Shown here: positions 27,906 to 39,690 of the stretch, piece after piece
Position numbering within the stretch: position 1 is the stretch's first letter
Layout of the letters: each line of letters starts with the position of its first letter
Assembly (NCBI RefSeq): GCF_964340395.1
Contig: NC_135565.1
Span: 7,025,242-7,089,241 of the forward strand
Reading direction: 5' to 3'
DNA: 64,000 bases
DNA from: Glandiceps talaboti
Lineage: Eukaryota > Hemichordata > Enteropneusta > Spengelidae
Made by a program: the position numbers and the translations under genes
The notes under the pieces: model-generated
Told to the model about the DNA's origin: nothing
The model's database searches: none
Seen by the model: the letters and a program-made list of their open reading frames with translations, nothing else

Positions 27906-28522
27906 ACAACTTCGCCTCGCCACCACCCTGTGTTGCTTGGCAAGGTGGTAAATAAAACAAGTTTGCCTTTGGGATTATATTAACTGGGATTGTCGACACT
28001 GAATAATCCGGTCAATCATGGCACTGCGCTCATTGTATGTCACGGCGTACAAGTATAAACGACGTTCATACTTCCATGACCATAGTTTCTGCGACCACAC
28101 TCCACCTTTGTGGAGGGTCCATGGTTTGATGGGATGCGTTAATTCTGGCAAACTTGTTTGGCAAATCGATCTGACGCAATATAGCTTGTGACCGTGGCAT
28201 GCATAGCTTGGGTCAAAATCTATAACACCATTAAAGTATAAATAATGTTTAAACTTCCACGATAACACATACCTTTGAGAAATTATACTGACAGTATAAT
28301 TACTCCAAGCACAGACTATTCTCGTGTCAAACTCCGACACGAACTTGTTTTTCCTTGAAGAGTATATCTCGTGAGACCTATGGAAATTATCAAAATCTAT
28401 ATTGTAGTTGAAAAGAGCAAGAATGAAAAGAGGGGAAATTTAAGGGACATCATTTCTATATACACGTGTATTGTGCAAAGAACCCGATATCTTTGACCGC
28501 GTTGCCGTCAACTGAGCAATGG

Positions 28523-28611
<89 letters not shown>

Positions 28612-29009
28612 AGGTAAGTCATAAACTGAAGGAAAAGTGCTCAATACTGAGAAGTAGAGCTGTATTTACACAAAGTACACAAGTTATGGTACGGAGGCCG
28701 TTACGATCTTCAGACGACTAAATAACGGAAATTCAAGTGATAGAATTCGATGCGCGTTGTTGAGTGACATGGTGGAATGATAGAATGTATTTGTTTTCGT
28801 GGACGATTTAGTGGACGATCTAGTGGAATTAATCTCTAAAAAAAAACATGAATCATGGTCTGAGTACTTCACAAATGTATTCAATGCTCAAGTCCAAAGT
28901 GATGAAAGTTTCTCGATTTCCATGATCTTATCAGATCCACCTTGATAGACATAAATTCAGGCATTAATGGTGAGATTAATATCCGACTGTAGTCTTTTGG
29001 ACAAGGTAA
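27906..29009. other. Unique DNA with a coding-like minus frame and a (TA)n tract
   Basis: A 121-codon minus frame at 27975-28340 (starting MSEFDTRIVCAWSNY, containing FDPSYACHGHKLYC and AVTYNERSAMIDRIIQ) is not recognised but has balanced composition. In its middle (28081-28130) lies a small hairpin, ctccac/gtggag, flanked on the minus strand by aaaccatgg and aaactatgg, possibly another short insertion. A (TA)n microsatellite fills 28524-28610. Confidence 0.35.
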
Positions 29010-29404
29010 TTACTTTGATAGTCTAGTTCCTATACTGTATCATTACCATTTATACCTCCACTCAAAGTATAGTCAGAGTCGTTACTCTAGAAGTCTTGAA
29101 ATGCATGAGATGCAATTTAAAATTCATTTACAGCCACCCACACAGTCATTAACATCATGTCTTTGTTAATAAATCACAAAACTCTAACCAATAACACAGT
29201 CCCTCATAAAGTTAGTGTTTATTGGGACAGTAATGTTCAAATGTGGTATATTTGTCAGCCCATGATGCTACTTATATACTGTTTACATCACCAAAACATT
29301 TAGGTTTCACTGATTGGGTGAACAACTTTTTGTGCTATTTGAGGGGCTTTTGGCTAGACGTGGTTTAGTTAGAAACCATATTGGCATCCAGACTATTACT
29401 TTGA
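29010..29404. mobile_element. Non-autonomous DNA element, 377 bp, perfect 9-bp target duplication
   Basis: The element (29019-29395) begins tagtctagttcctat and ends ggcatccagacta, so the outermost bases tagtct/agacta are inverted. It is flanked by ttactttga at 29010-29018 and 29396-29404, identical. Its ends match the 144-bp element at 22003-22146. It contains no reading frame for a transposase. A 9-bp duplication with short inverted ends is compatible with Mutator-like or foldback transposition, but the superfamily is not proven. Confidence 0.75.
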
Positions 29405-29594
29405 AGGAGATCATTGAAGAACAATAAAAATAAAACTCAAGGTGTGGATATGGGATCAGTGTGGCATTCTACATAGACATTCTCCAACAATTCTTGTAGA
29501 CATGTTATGTAACCATTTTTTCTTCACGAAAGTCATGTTCCCACAGGAATCAATGGGGTAGGGGTTTCTAACATTGTCTTTTGAAAGTAAATTA

Positions 29595-30075
29595 CATGTA
29601 TGTCAAAACTAAAATTATTGTATTTACTAAGATATGAAATTCTTAAGAAAATTGAAAAGTGGTTATTGGTGGTCATAAACTCGACGTTGTTCGCTTTTTA
29701 TGAATATCTAGGCGTGATTATGTCAAGCAGTGGTCTATGGTATTTAGCGCTTGCAGCTCAAGCGAGTAAAGCAATGATTGCGGTCATGAGTCAACTTGCA
29801 AAACTTGGGGACCTCCTAGTCAAAACTAAATTTAAAAGTTTTTGACTGTAAACTATTACCGATATTAAATTATACAGTGGAGATTTTGGGTTTTAATAGG
29901 TCTACTGAAACTGAACGTGTTCAAAGTAAATTTCAGTGTTATATTTTGAGTCGTATATAAACATATATGTAGTCTTTGAGTATGGGAGCTACAAAAATGC
30001 TTGACAAGTGTTCATTACGGGAAGTAGGCTGAAATGTTTTGAGATTGCTGAACGAGAGCTGCAAAACTTTAACCT
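29595..30075 (+). mobile_element. LINE fragment: C-terminal reverse transcriptase region
   Basis: Plus-strand frames give SKTKIIVFTKI, then YEYLGVIMSSSGLW, ALAAQASKAMIAVMSQLAKL and, after a one-base shift near 29842, FDCKLLPILNYTVEILGF followed by ETERVQSKFQCYILS. This order (KTK box, YLGV box, PILNYxxEIxG box, ERVxxKF) is that of the thumb region of many animal non-LTR retrotransposons. Frameshifts and stops show it is dead. It lies just downstream of the 377-bp DNA element. Clade not assigned. Confidence 0.75.
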
Positions 30076-30437
30076 CAGACCACTTCTCCTCAGCCCTGGT
30101 TCAAGTTCTTAGGTCATAGTGGTGTAAACTACATCTCAGACCACAATGTAGTGACCTGAGACTACATGTACATGTAGGCCCTACCTACTGGTATATTATG
30201 TAACTGCACTTGACGCCAGTGTGATTTCTAACTAAACTGTGTTATTGAAAGAACCGATGTGACGTCATCTGTTTTCTTTGTACCTGACACAATCCTAGCT
30301 GCTGTATTTTGGGCATGTTCAAGAGGGACAATGTTTTTAGCTGGCAGCCCATACAGAAGGGCCATTCAGTAGTCAGGTATCGATGATATAAGTGCATGAC
30401 CAAGGTTCTGACAAACTCCGTTTGTAAGATACTGGCG

Positions 30438-30488
30438 TATGCGACCATAGACAGTGGAGGGGCCCCCTCCACTGTCAATGATGCGACC
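30438..30488. mobile_element. Micro-palindrome insertion in a LINE codon run, 33 bp
   Basis: The palindrome at 30447-30479 starts atagacagtggagggg and ends cccctccactgtcaat (arms perfect except the outer ata/aat). Flanks are tatgcgacc (30438-30446) and gatgcgacc (30480-30488), 8 of 9 identical. Element plus one duplicate is 42 nt. Removing them restores an uninterrupted I-G-R-I-R-Q-Y-L on the minus strand, as expected of the host LINE. A second copy at 30739-30771 arose with the 292-bp duplication. Confidence 0.85.
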
Positions 30489-31029
30489 TATTGTTCGGGG
30501 GTGAAAAAGAACTGATCTACATGTCAACGAGATGTGCTTCTTGAGGTTATAACGGTCATCAATTGTTACACAAATGGTACATGCTGAATCCACTAACTGC
30601 ACAGAAGACGATCCCATGTTGATGTGGTTCATGAGACGAGGAAGCCTGTTGAACTGAGACGTGATAAGGAGGACCTCGGTTTTGCCATCATTAAACTAGC
30701 TTATTTTGGGTCGTTTAATATCATGTGCAACAGTTTCCATAGACAGTGGAGGGGCCCCCTCCACTGTCAATGATGCGACCTATTGTTCGGGGGTGAAAAA
30801 GAACTGATCTACATGTCAACGAGATGTGCTTCTTGAGGTTATAACGGTCATCAATTGTTACACAAATGGTACATGCTGAATCCACTAACTGCACAGAAGA
30901 CGATCCCATGTTGATGTGGTTCATGAGACGAGGAAGCCTGTTGAACTGAGACGTGATAAGGAGGACCTCGGTTTTGCCATCATTAAACTAGCTTATTTTG
31001 GGTCGTTTAATATCATGTGCAACAGTTTC
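30446..31029. repeat. Tandem duplication, 2 x 292 bp, apparently identical
   Basis: 30446-30737 and 30738-31029 match at every position I compared. Both units begin at ccatagacagtggagg, and the far junction (tttccatcttag) shares ccat, suggesting microhomology-mediated duplication. The unit covers part of the LINE palm/thumb region. It is either very recent or an assembly artefact. Confidence 0.9.
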
Positions 31030-31324
31030 CATCTTAGTTACTGTAGTTGACGTATGTGATTGGGGAAATATATTGGTAAATCTGGTTGTCGTCTGCATGT
31101 TGTTGCATATTGAGATTTTGATGTCGGATTAGCTTTCCAAGTGGTGATGTGTATAGACAGCATACGCGTGTAAGAGTGGACCAAGCACAGGGTTTTGTGA
31201 CACTCCACACTGCAAATGTTTGGTTTCTGATATGCCTTGTACAGAAATGGACTGTTGTATATCTTTGAGGTATAAAGACTCTAGTCGAATGCCTGTAATA
31301 CCGAGCTCGGAATAAACTTGAAAT

Positions 31325-31501
31325 TATGCTGGAGTCAGAATTTACGGGGGGGCATGAACAAAATTGAGGTTCAAAGGGAGGGGGGCATGACAATTGTGAT
31401 GGTCTGAAAGGGCCCCCGAATATTCTGCTCATGATTTGAACCAAAATTAAACCTCAGGAGCAGTTGTTTACCAAGTAAATTTACATTTGTATAAGTGTAT
31501 G

Positions 31502-31594
<93 letters not shown>

Positions 31595-31595
31595 C
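31325..31595. repeat. Dispersed repeat family F, copy 2, and (CT)n tract
   Basis: 31325-31475 shares gtctgaaagggcccc, attctgctcatgatttga and cctcaggagcag with 25170-25345. A (CT)n microsatellite of about 85 bp follows at 31507-31592. Confidence 0.65.
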
Positions 31596-32736
31596 TCCCC
31601 CTCTCTCTCGTCTCCGTATCGAAACTTATTCAGTCATAAAATCATCAGGTTTCTGACAATTTCCAATACCTGTTACAAGAAAGACTGCAGTACAAGAATA
31701 TTTGGTTAGCTACATGTATTACATCTGATGCCTTATACGTGACACGCACGATAATTGTCCAGTTTGCATCAGAGGGTGTGCCTCGCCTTCTGTACATGTG
31801 CCGTACGTCTGGCTTGTCTGTCAGTGTCACATTTTGCTTCCCCTCTTCAGTTTTCTCAGATGTTTTAAGAATTTAAACATAGTCAGTGTCTGATCGACAA
31901 AAATTCTTTCCACTGAAGTTTAGAAAACATTTAGTGCAACTCTACGTAAACGTCATGTTGATGCATCATACATCATCATGAGACGTCACATTGACCTCAC
32001 ACTTCGCTTCGCGCTTCCTTCAACGTCCGGTCGTTATGAAACTAGTTCGAAGGCTTTCGCTAGCGATAGCGTGGCCAGTCTTGTTTTACTGCGTAATCGT
32101 CTAATGTTTTCCAAATAATTATGAATTAATTTATCTTTTTGTTTACACTTTGGGTATTTTACTTGCTATTAGAACTCCCGGGCAACTCATATTTAATTTT
32201 CCAACCTTAGAATTTGTTCAATGATCGTCAGGTTTGAGTACTTTCCTAAGCCGGTCCCACAACTGTTATACTTATAAGTTATAGCTGGGCGTTGTGACCG
32301 GTAACCGGCTATTATCTACATCACTGCCTACTAGGTACGTCAAAAACACACCGTTCGCACATGTGAGCCTGATTTTAGGCAAAATATCGGGCTATTAGAG
32401 TGCATACAGGCCCTTTTGTTCGCTTGTATTGTTTGCATTTGGTATTTGGCATTTCGCACGTTGTTTATTTGCACCATTCACAGTGTCTTATCATGCTTTG
32501 TGTAACTTGTAAGCCTAATCGACAACTGGGCCAACGGTTTTTACTAGACAAATTTGAAACAAATTTTGCGTCAGTTTGATGGTAAACCTGCTATATTGAC
32601 TACCAAACTTAGTTAACCCCAGTTATTTTTACTCATGTTGCATCACCATATATTTAGAAAGAGTATATATGAAATATGAGAGCCATGTGAAACTTCTTCA
32701 GTGCAAAATGGGATGAAGATATGAGGGCAAAGTCAG
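31596..32736. other. Unique DNA, no gene recognised
   Basis: The sequence around 31970-32060 is relatively rich in CpG (acttcgcttcgcgcttcctt) but carries no extended frame. Confidence 0.5.
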
Positions 32737-32908
32737 TGCTCCTTATAGTCTCGCTGCCAGACTCGAGACTATCGTCCCTAATCTGTTTACCGAGCGGCGC
32801 AGCCGCGAGAAGAGCGGGACCAGTCCCCCTCTATTCTCGCGGCTGCGCCGCTCGGTAAACAGATTAGGGACGATAGTCTCGAGTCTGGCAGCGAGACTAT
32901 GCTCCTTA
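32737..32908. mobile_element. Foldback element, 154 bp, perfect 66-bp arms, 9-bp target duplication
   Basis: Left arm 32746-32811 and right arm 32834-32899 are perfect reverse complements over 66 bp, separated by 22 bases that are themselves partly palindromic (gggaccagtccc). The outer ends are tagtctcgctgcc and ggcagcgagacta. Each arm also contains a smaller inverted pair (tagtctcg/cgagacta). Flanking tgctcctta occurs at 32737-32745 and 32900-32908, identical. GC-rich compared with its surroundings. The identical arms point to recent insertion or strong arm homogenisation. The 101-codon minus frame across it is chance. Confidence 0.9.
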
Positions 32909-34119
32909 CAGCAGTTTGTTTGATAGAGGCAGTACGCGCGTTGTCGAGTTTGCAGACATGAGAGTTGCCAGTAACGCATGTGACTGGTAAACAACGCCTG
33001 TGTCTGGTTTAATACATATTCGGGTTTACGCCTGCGCATTTTGCACACGTTACAATTTGTTTGTGTATATAGTTATTCACATCATGCACATGTGTCACTT
33101 GTACTTCACGTGCAGTGCTAGTGCTCCTTCAAGTCACAGAATTGTCTGTGTTCCAGTCTAGATGTATACATCGCGAGAGCGTAGTGCAAGTGCGAACTTT
33201 CACGGTAAGTTGACCCCTGTTCTTTCATCGACAAAAATGTACATGTGTCACTATTATTAGAAAAACTATGCGTGTGTCTGGATCACAACAACTTGTAATT
33301 GTGTGCTAATAAGTATACACTATTCAATGATGGCAATATTCTACTCTATTTCGACCGTAATACAAAACAATCAATATTGGCAGCTGAATATTCCGGAGCA
33401 ATCGCCGGCAACGATAACTTTGAATATTGTATATACCCAAATAACGTCATTATTTTGTATGATCATCATAGATAGCATTCTTGAATAGAATCTTAGCTCA
33501 CGTCACAAGGGACTGATTCTCCATTGTCAGAAACGTTTCCCGTAATATCAAGCAGGACATGCAGTTTAGAAAGTAGTGTGTTTGTCGCTAGTATAGACCA
33601 TGGATGTATTAGTGATACATCCATGTATAGACCCATCCCTATGCATTGTCTCACTCTGATAAAGATAAGATAACGAGGTGTAACATTTATTATGCGTACA
33701 TGATTATGAATGCATCTTTATGCTCAAAATACAATGTACAAAGCAATTGACACAAGTACAATTAACATTCTGTGGGTTTAAAATGGGCCATATAATGAGT
33801 TTTGAATAAACACAGCTGTTGGAATGAACGATGTTTTGAAGAGAACCATGCAAGATTGTGTATACATAGACAGTTTTCTGAGCTTTCCTAGTGACTAGCA
33901 TGAAGTTTAACAACAGACATTGATACTGGTAGTAGTACTGTATTCTCAGCTGTGTCTACAGTCAATCTTTACATGCATGGTAAAGCATACAAAAATAACA
34001 TGCAGAAATAAAATGATTAAAATATATTCTTTTAACCAACTGATGGAGCACTGTTTACATCGACTAGAAAGTTTCCAAGAGGAAGTCTATCATCTGAGGT
34101 CAAAATATGCAGAAACTGA
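32909..34119. other. Unique DNA, possible untranslated first exon
   Basis: A strong donor word (cacg|gtaagttg at 33201-33212) follows CpG-containing sequence (catcgcgagagcgtag), which could mark a transcribed 5' exon. No start codon with a long frame accompanies it. The rest is AT-rich. Confidence 0.3.
33591..33633. mobile_element. Micro-palindrome insertion, 25 bp (ATGGATG...CATCCAT)
   Basis: The element (33600-33624) has perfect 10-bp arms atggatgtat/atacatccat around a 5-base loop. It is flanked by identical 9-bp repeats gtatagacc at 33591-33599 and 33625-33633. The arm sequence differs from the ATAGAC members, but length, palindromy and duplication length are the same. Confidence 0.7.
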
Positions 34120-35335
34120 ATGAAAATTTGAATTATCTAATGAAAAAGAAGAAGAATAAGTGCCTTTCTTTAATTTGTATAATGAGAATAAAGCATGAAA
34201 TGATGAAATTCATCTTCTACCGCATAATTTGACAAAATTTAAAGATTCTTTCATCATGTACAGGAATCTTAGGAGTACACCATCTCCCCAACTCAATATA
34301 AATATTATAATCCAAAATTCTAAATTTAGTCACTAGTCTTCTACCAACTGGATTTTTAATTTGCAGAAGATGTTTCTCAAAACCAAAAGCTGTTTTAAAT
34401 AATCTAAATGTTCTCATTTTGTTTTTATTAGTACTTTTTTCTTCTAATGTCATTATGTAATTCCCTGTACCATGATTACAAAATTCTAGACATAAGTCAT
34501 AAAATTATGATGAACCTTCCTAGTATAATTAAACCTGCAAAGATTTGACCACACACTGTTCTCATTATATTTAACAAGTAAGTTTCTAATAATAAAATAT
34601 AAATACCCCATGTTGAATAACACATAGAACAAATGTAGGCTGCTCACAATAAATTGTCCATCGACAATTAATCTATACCAATACTTTAACAGAAGTTTAA
34701 TTACAGTGAAATTAGTGGGGAAATGACCTAATTCTCCAACAATACCACATCTTGATATCTTATAAGAAACCCAAAGTAGAAATCTATAAAAAGAAAAAAA
34801 AAACATCAACAAGAATCTGAAAATTTCTCAATTTCATAACCCCAAACTTCACATCTGTAAGTCACAATAGCAACAATTAAACAATCAAAGAGATCTAAAG
34901 CCACATCAATAGAAATACTCTAGTTAGAAGAAATAGTTATACATGAACTTAAGAGAGCTCTCGTGGATTTAAACTTCAAGTTATTGAGGTTTTGTTTAAA
35001 TTTACTGTTAGAAGAAATAATGATACCAAGAAAACAGTATTCTCTTAGGCTTACATTGTCGAGAGTAAAATTATAAAAAATAAAATTTGGATTTCCTGTA
35101 TTTACATATGACCTTGATTTCTTAATGTTGATTATTATTTTCTACTTTGTACAAAATAATGTAATTTAAATAAACAACTTTGCAACTCAACTTTAATTTC
35201 TAGTGGTAGAGACTCATCAGCATATAAAAGACAATTCAGAGACACACTTGTAAGTTTCACAGGGCTATCATTCTTGACAAAACAAGCTCTTTCCAAACTG
35301 GTGGATTCTAAATCAACTCTTTCCTTGTTTTTGAC
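34120..35335 (-). mobile_element. LINE fragment: RT catalytic box to C-terminus
   Basis: On the minus strand from about 35335, NDSPVKLTSVSLNCLLYADE (catalytic YADD altered to YADE at about 35212-35226) leads into VELQSCLFKLHYFVQ. After many frameshifts come GIVGELGHFPTNFTVIKLLL with KYWYRLIVDGQ, then LVTKFRILDYNIYIELGRWC with KIPVHDERIFKFC. The end VEDEFHHFMLYSHYT at 34150-34215 is the same C-terminal cysteine/DExHF region as the fragment at 6170-6405. 5'-truncated where the 169-bp satellite begins. Dead. Confidence 0.8.
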
Positions 35336-35344
35336 CTTCCTTTA

Positions 35345-38300
35345 CCAATCTTAGACTAAAGTACTAAAATTTATTACAAAAATGTTCGCAATTTTCGTTT
35401 TAAACATGTACAAATGTAACTACATTTTTGTATGAGGCCAGACACCAGAGTTATACCTAGCCTTGCAAACTATGCTCTATTCCAAATTCATTCATGCTAC
35501 AACAACACTGTCACTGTTTCTCACCTACTTCTATCCATCTTAGTATAAACTATTAAAATTTATTACAAAAATGTCCGCCATTTTGATTTTTAGCATGTAA
35601 CTAGGAGACCAGACACCAGAGTTACCTAGACTTACAAACTATGCTCTATTCCAAATTGATTCATGCTACAACAACACTGTCACTGTTTTTCACCTATTTC
35701 TATCCATCTTAGACTAAACTACTAAAATTTATTAGAAAAATGTCAGCCATTTTGATTTTTAGCATGTAACTAGGAGACCAGACACCAGAGTTACCTAACC
35801 TTACAAACTATGCTCCTTTCCAAATTGAATCATGCTACAACAACACTGTCACTGTTTCTCACCTACTTCTATCCATCTTAGACTAAACTACTAAAATTTA
35901 TTAGAAAAATGTCCGCCATTTTGATTTTTAGCATGTAACTAGGAGACCAGACACCAGAGTTACCTAACCTTACAAACTATACTCCTTTCCAAATTCATTC
36001 ATGCTACAATAACACTGTCACTGTTTTTCACCTATTTCTATCCATCTTAGACTAAACTACTAAAATTTGTTAGAAAAATGTCAGCCATTTTGATTTTTAG
36101 CATGTAACTAGGAGACCAGACACCAGAGTTACCTAGCCTTACAAACTATACTCTTTTCCAAATTCATTCATGCTACAATAACACTGTCACTGTTTTTTAC
36201 CTATTTCTATCCATCTTAGACTAAACTACTAAAATTTGATAGAAAAATGTCCGCCATTTTGATTTTTAGCATGTAACTAGGAGACCAGACACCAGAGTTA
36301 CCTAACCTTACAAACTATACTCCTTTCCAAATTGAATCATGCTACAATAACACTGTCACTGTTTTTCACCTATTTCTATCCATCTTAGACTAAACTACTA
36401 AAATTTATTAGAAAAATGTCCGCCATTTTGATTTATAGCATGTAACTAGGAGACCAGACACCAGAGTTACCTAACCTTACAAACTATACTCCTTTCCAAA
36501 TTGAATCATGCTACAATAACACTGTCACTGTTTTTCACCTATTTCTATCCATCTTAGACTAAACTACTAAAATTTGTTAGAAAAATGTCAGCCATTTTGA
36601 TTTTTAGCATGTAACTAGGAGACCAGACACCAGAGTTACCTAGCCTTACAAACTATACTCTTTTCCAAATTCATTCATGCTACAATAACACTGTCACTGT
36701 TTTTTACCTATTTCTATCCATCTTAGACTAAACTACTAAAATTTATTAGAAAAATGTCCGCCATTTTGATTTTTAGCATGTAACTAGGAGACCAGACACC
36801 AGAGTTACCTAACCTTACAAACTATACTCCTTTCCAAATTGAATCATGCTACAATAACACTGTCACTGTTTTTCACCTATTTCTATCCATCTTAGACTAA
36901 ACTACTAAAATTTGTTAGAAAAATGTCTGCCATTTTGATTTTTAGCATGTAACTAGGAGACCAGACACCAGAGTTACCTAACCTTACAAACTATACTCCT
37001 TTCCAAATTGAATCATGCTACAATAACACTGTCACTGTTTTTCACCTATTTCTATCCATCTTAGACTAAACTACTAAAATTTGTTAGAAAAATGTCAGCC
37101 ATTTTGATTTTTAGCATGTAACTAGGAGACCAGACACCAGAGTTACCTAGCCTTACAAACTATACTCCTTTCCAAATTGAATCATGCTACAATAACACTG
37201 TCACTGTTTTTCACCTATTTCTATCCATCTTAGACTAAACTACTAAAATTTATTAGAAAAATGTCAGCCATTTTGATTTTTAGCATGTAACTAGGAGACC
37301 AGACACCAGAGTTACCTAACCTTACAAACTATACTCCTTTCCAAATTGAATCATGCTACAATAACACTGTCACTGTTTTTCACCTATTTCTATCCATCTT
37401 AGACTAAACTACTAAAATTTGTTAGAAAAATGTCCGCCATTTTGATTTTTAGCATGTAACTAGGAGACCAGACACCAGAGTTACCTAACCTTACAAACTA
37501 TACTCCTTTCCAAATTGAATCATGCTACAATAACACTGTCACTGTTTTTCACCTATTTCTATCCATCTTAGACTAAACTACTAAAATTTGTTAGAAAAAT
37601 GTCAGCCATTTTGATTTTTAGCATGTAACTAGGAGACCAGACACCAGAGTTACCTAGCCTTACAAACTATACTCTTTTCCAAATTCATTCATGCTACAAT
37701 AACACTGTCACTGTTTTTTACCTATTTCTATCCATCTTAGACTAAACTACTAAAATTTGTTAGAAAAATGTCAGCCATTTTGATTTTTAGCATGTAACTA
37801 GGAGACCAGACACCAGAGTTACCTAGCCTTACAAACTATACTCCTTTCCAAATTCATTCATGCTACAATAACACTGTCACTGTTTTTCACCTATTTCTAT
37901 CCATCTTAGACTAAACTACTAAAATTTATTAGAAAAATGTCCGCCATTTTGATTTTTAGCATGTAACTAGGAGACCAGACACCAGAGTTACCTAACCTTA
38001 CAAACTATACTCCTTTCCAAATTGAATCATGCTACAATAACACTGTCACTGTTTTTCACCTATTTCTATCCATCTTAGACTAAACTACTAAAATTTGTTA
38101 GAAAAATGTCCGCCATTTTGATTTTTAGCATGTAACTAGGAGACCAGACACCAGAGTTACCTAACCTTACAAACTATACTCCTTTCCAAATTGAATCATG
38201 CTACAATAACACTGTCACTGTTTTTCACCTATTTCTATCCATCTTAGACTAAACTACTAAAATTTATTAGAAAAATGTCCGCCATTTTGATTTTTAGCAT

Positions 38301-39560
38301 GTAACTAGGAGACCAGACACCAGAGTTACCTAACCTTACAAACTATACTCCTTTCCAAATTGAATCATGCTACAATAACACTGTCACTGTTTTTCACCTA
38401 TTTCTATCCATCTTAGACTAAACTACTAAAATTTGTTAGAAAAATGTCCGCCATTTTGATTTTTAGCATGTAACTAGGAGACCAGACACCAGAGTTACCT
38501 AACCTTACAAACTATACTCCTTTCCAAATTGAATCATGCTACAATAACACTGTCACTGTTTTTCACCTATTTCTATCCACCTTAGACTAAACTACTAAAA
38601 TTTGTTAGAAAAATGTCAGCCATTTTGATTTTTAGCATGTAACTAGGAGACCAGACACCAGAGTTACCTAACCTTACAAACTATACTCTTTTCCAAATTC
38701 ATTCATGCTACAATAACACTGTCACTGTTTTTTACCTATTTCTATCCATCTTAGACTAAACTACTAAAATTTGTTAGAAAAATGTCAGCCATTTTGATTT
38801 TTAGCATGTAACTAGGAGACCAGACACCAGAGTTACCTAGCCTTACAAACTATACTCCTTTCCAAATTGAATCATGCTACAATAACACTGTCACTGTTTT
38901 TCACCTATTTCTATCCATCTTAGACTAAACTACTAAAATTTATTAGAAAAATGTCCGCCATTTTGATTTTTAGCATGTAACTAGGAGACCAGACACCAGA
39001 GTTACCTAGCCTTACAAACTATACTCCTTTCCAAATTCATTCATGCTACAATAACACTGTCACTGTTTTTTACCTATTTCTATCCATCTTAGACTAAACT
39101 ACTAAAATTTGTTAGAAAAATGTCAGCCATTTTGATTTTTAGCATGTAACTAGGAGACCAGACACCAGAGTTACCTAGCCTTACAAACTATACTCCTTTC
39201 CAAATTCATTCATGCTACAATAACACTGTCACTGTTTTTCACCTATTTCTATCCATCTTAGACTAAACTACTAAAATTTGTTAGAAAAATGTCAGCCATT
39301 TTGATTTTTAGCATGTAACTAGGAGACCAGACACCAGAGTTACCTAACCTTACAAACTATACTCCTTTCCAAATTGAATCATGCTACAATAACACTGTCA
39401 CTGTTTTTCACCTATTTCTATCCATCTTAGACTAAACTACTAAAATTTATTAGAAAAATGTCCGCCATATTGATTTTTAGCATGTACATGTAACTGAGAC
39501 CGGACACCAGAGTTACATGTACCTAGCCTTGCAAACTTTGCTCTTTTCCAAATCTCATTT
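35345..39560. repeat. 169-bp satellite array, about 25 copies
   Basis: The repeat interval is constant at 169 bp (aggagacc at 35603, 35772, 35941, 36110 and so on). The unit contains atccatcttagactaaacta, gccattttgatttttagcat, gtaactaggagaccagacac, cagagttacctagccttaca and catgctacaataacactgtc. Sites alternate between units (cagcc/ccgcc; cattcatgc/gaatcatgc; cttttcc/cctttcc). The first (35345-35535) and last (39430-39560) units are clearly diverged while the interior is nearly homogeneous, as expected for unequal-exchange turnover. Not coding. Confidence 0.97.
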
Positions 39561-39690
39561 AACAGAAACATAACTAGCAAAAGAAATCATGATCAAATAC
39601 TACACCAATACTTTGACCATAAATATTTGCAAGTTTTAGAGTTGAACAATAAATGTATTAATCCTTTGTTAACTTTCTTATCTCTTACAG

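Larger units (their letters stand above)
30242..31310 (-). mobile_element. LINE fragment, CR1/L2-type reverse transcriptase
   Basis: From about 31290 downwards on the minus strand the frames read IQQSISVQG, HLQCGVSQN, PVLGPLL, LYTSPLGKLIRHQNLNMQQ and HADDNQIY (the YADD catalytic box with H for Y). These are followed by NMGSSSVQLVDSACTI, VTIDDRYNLKKHISLTCRS, TIGRIRQYLTNGVCQNLGHA, DY-stop-MALLYGLPAKN and EHAQNTAARIVSGTKK. This is the CR1/L2 order through palm and thumb. It is broken by frameshifts, a stop in the DYCN box, a 292-bp tandem duplication (30446-31029) and a 33-bp palindromic insertion within the IGRIRQYL codons. At 30242 it runs into sequence resembling the right end of the 377-bp element. 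Confidence 0.85.
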
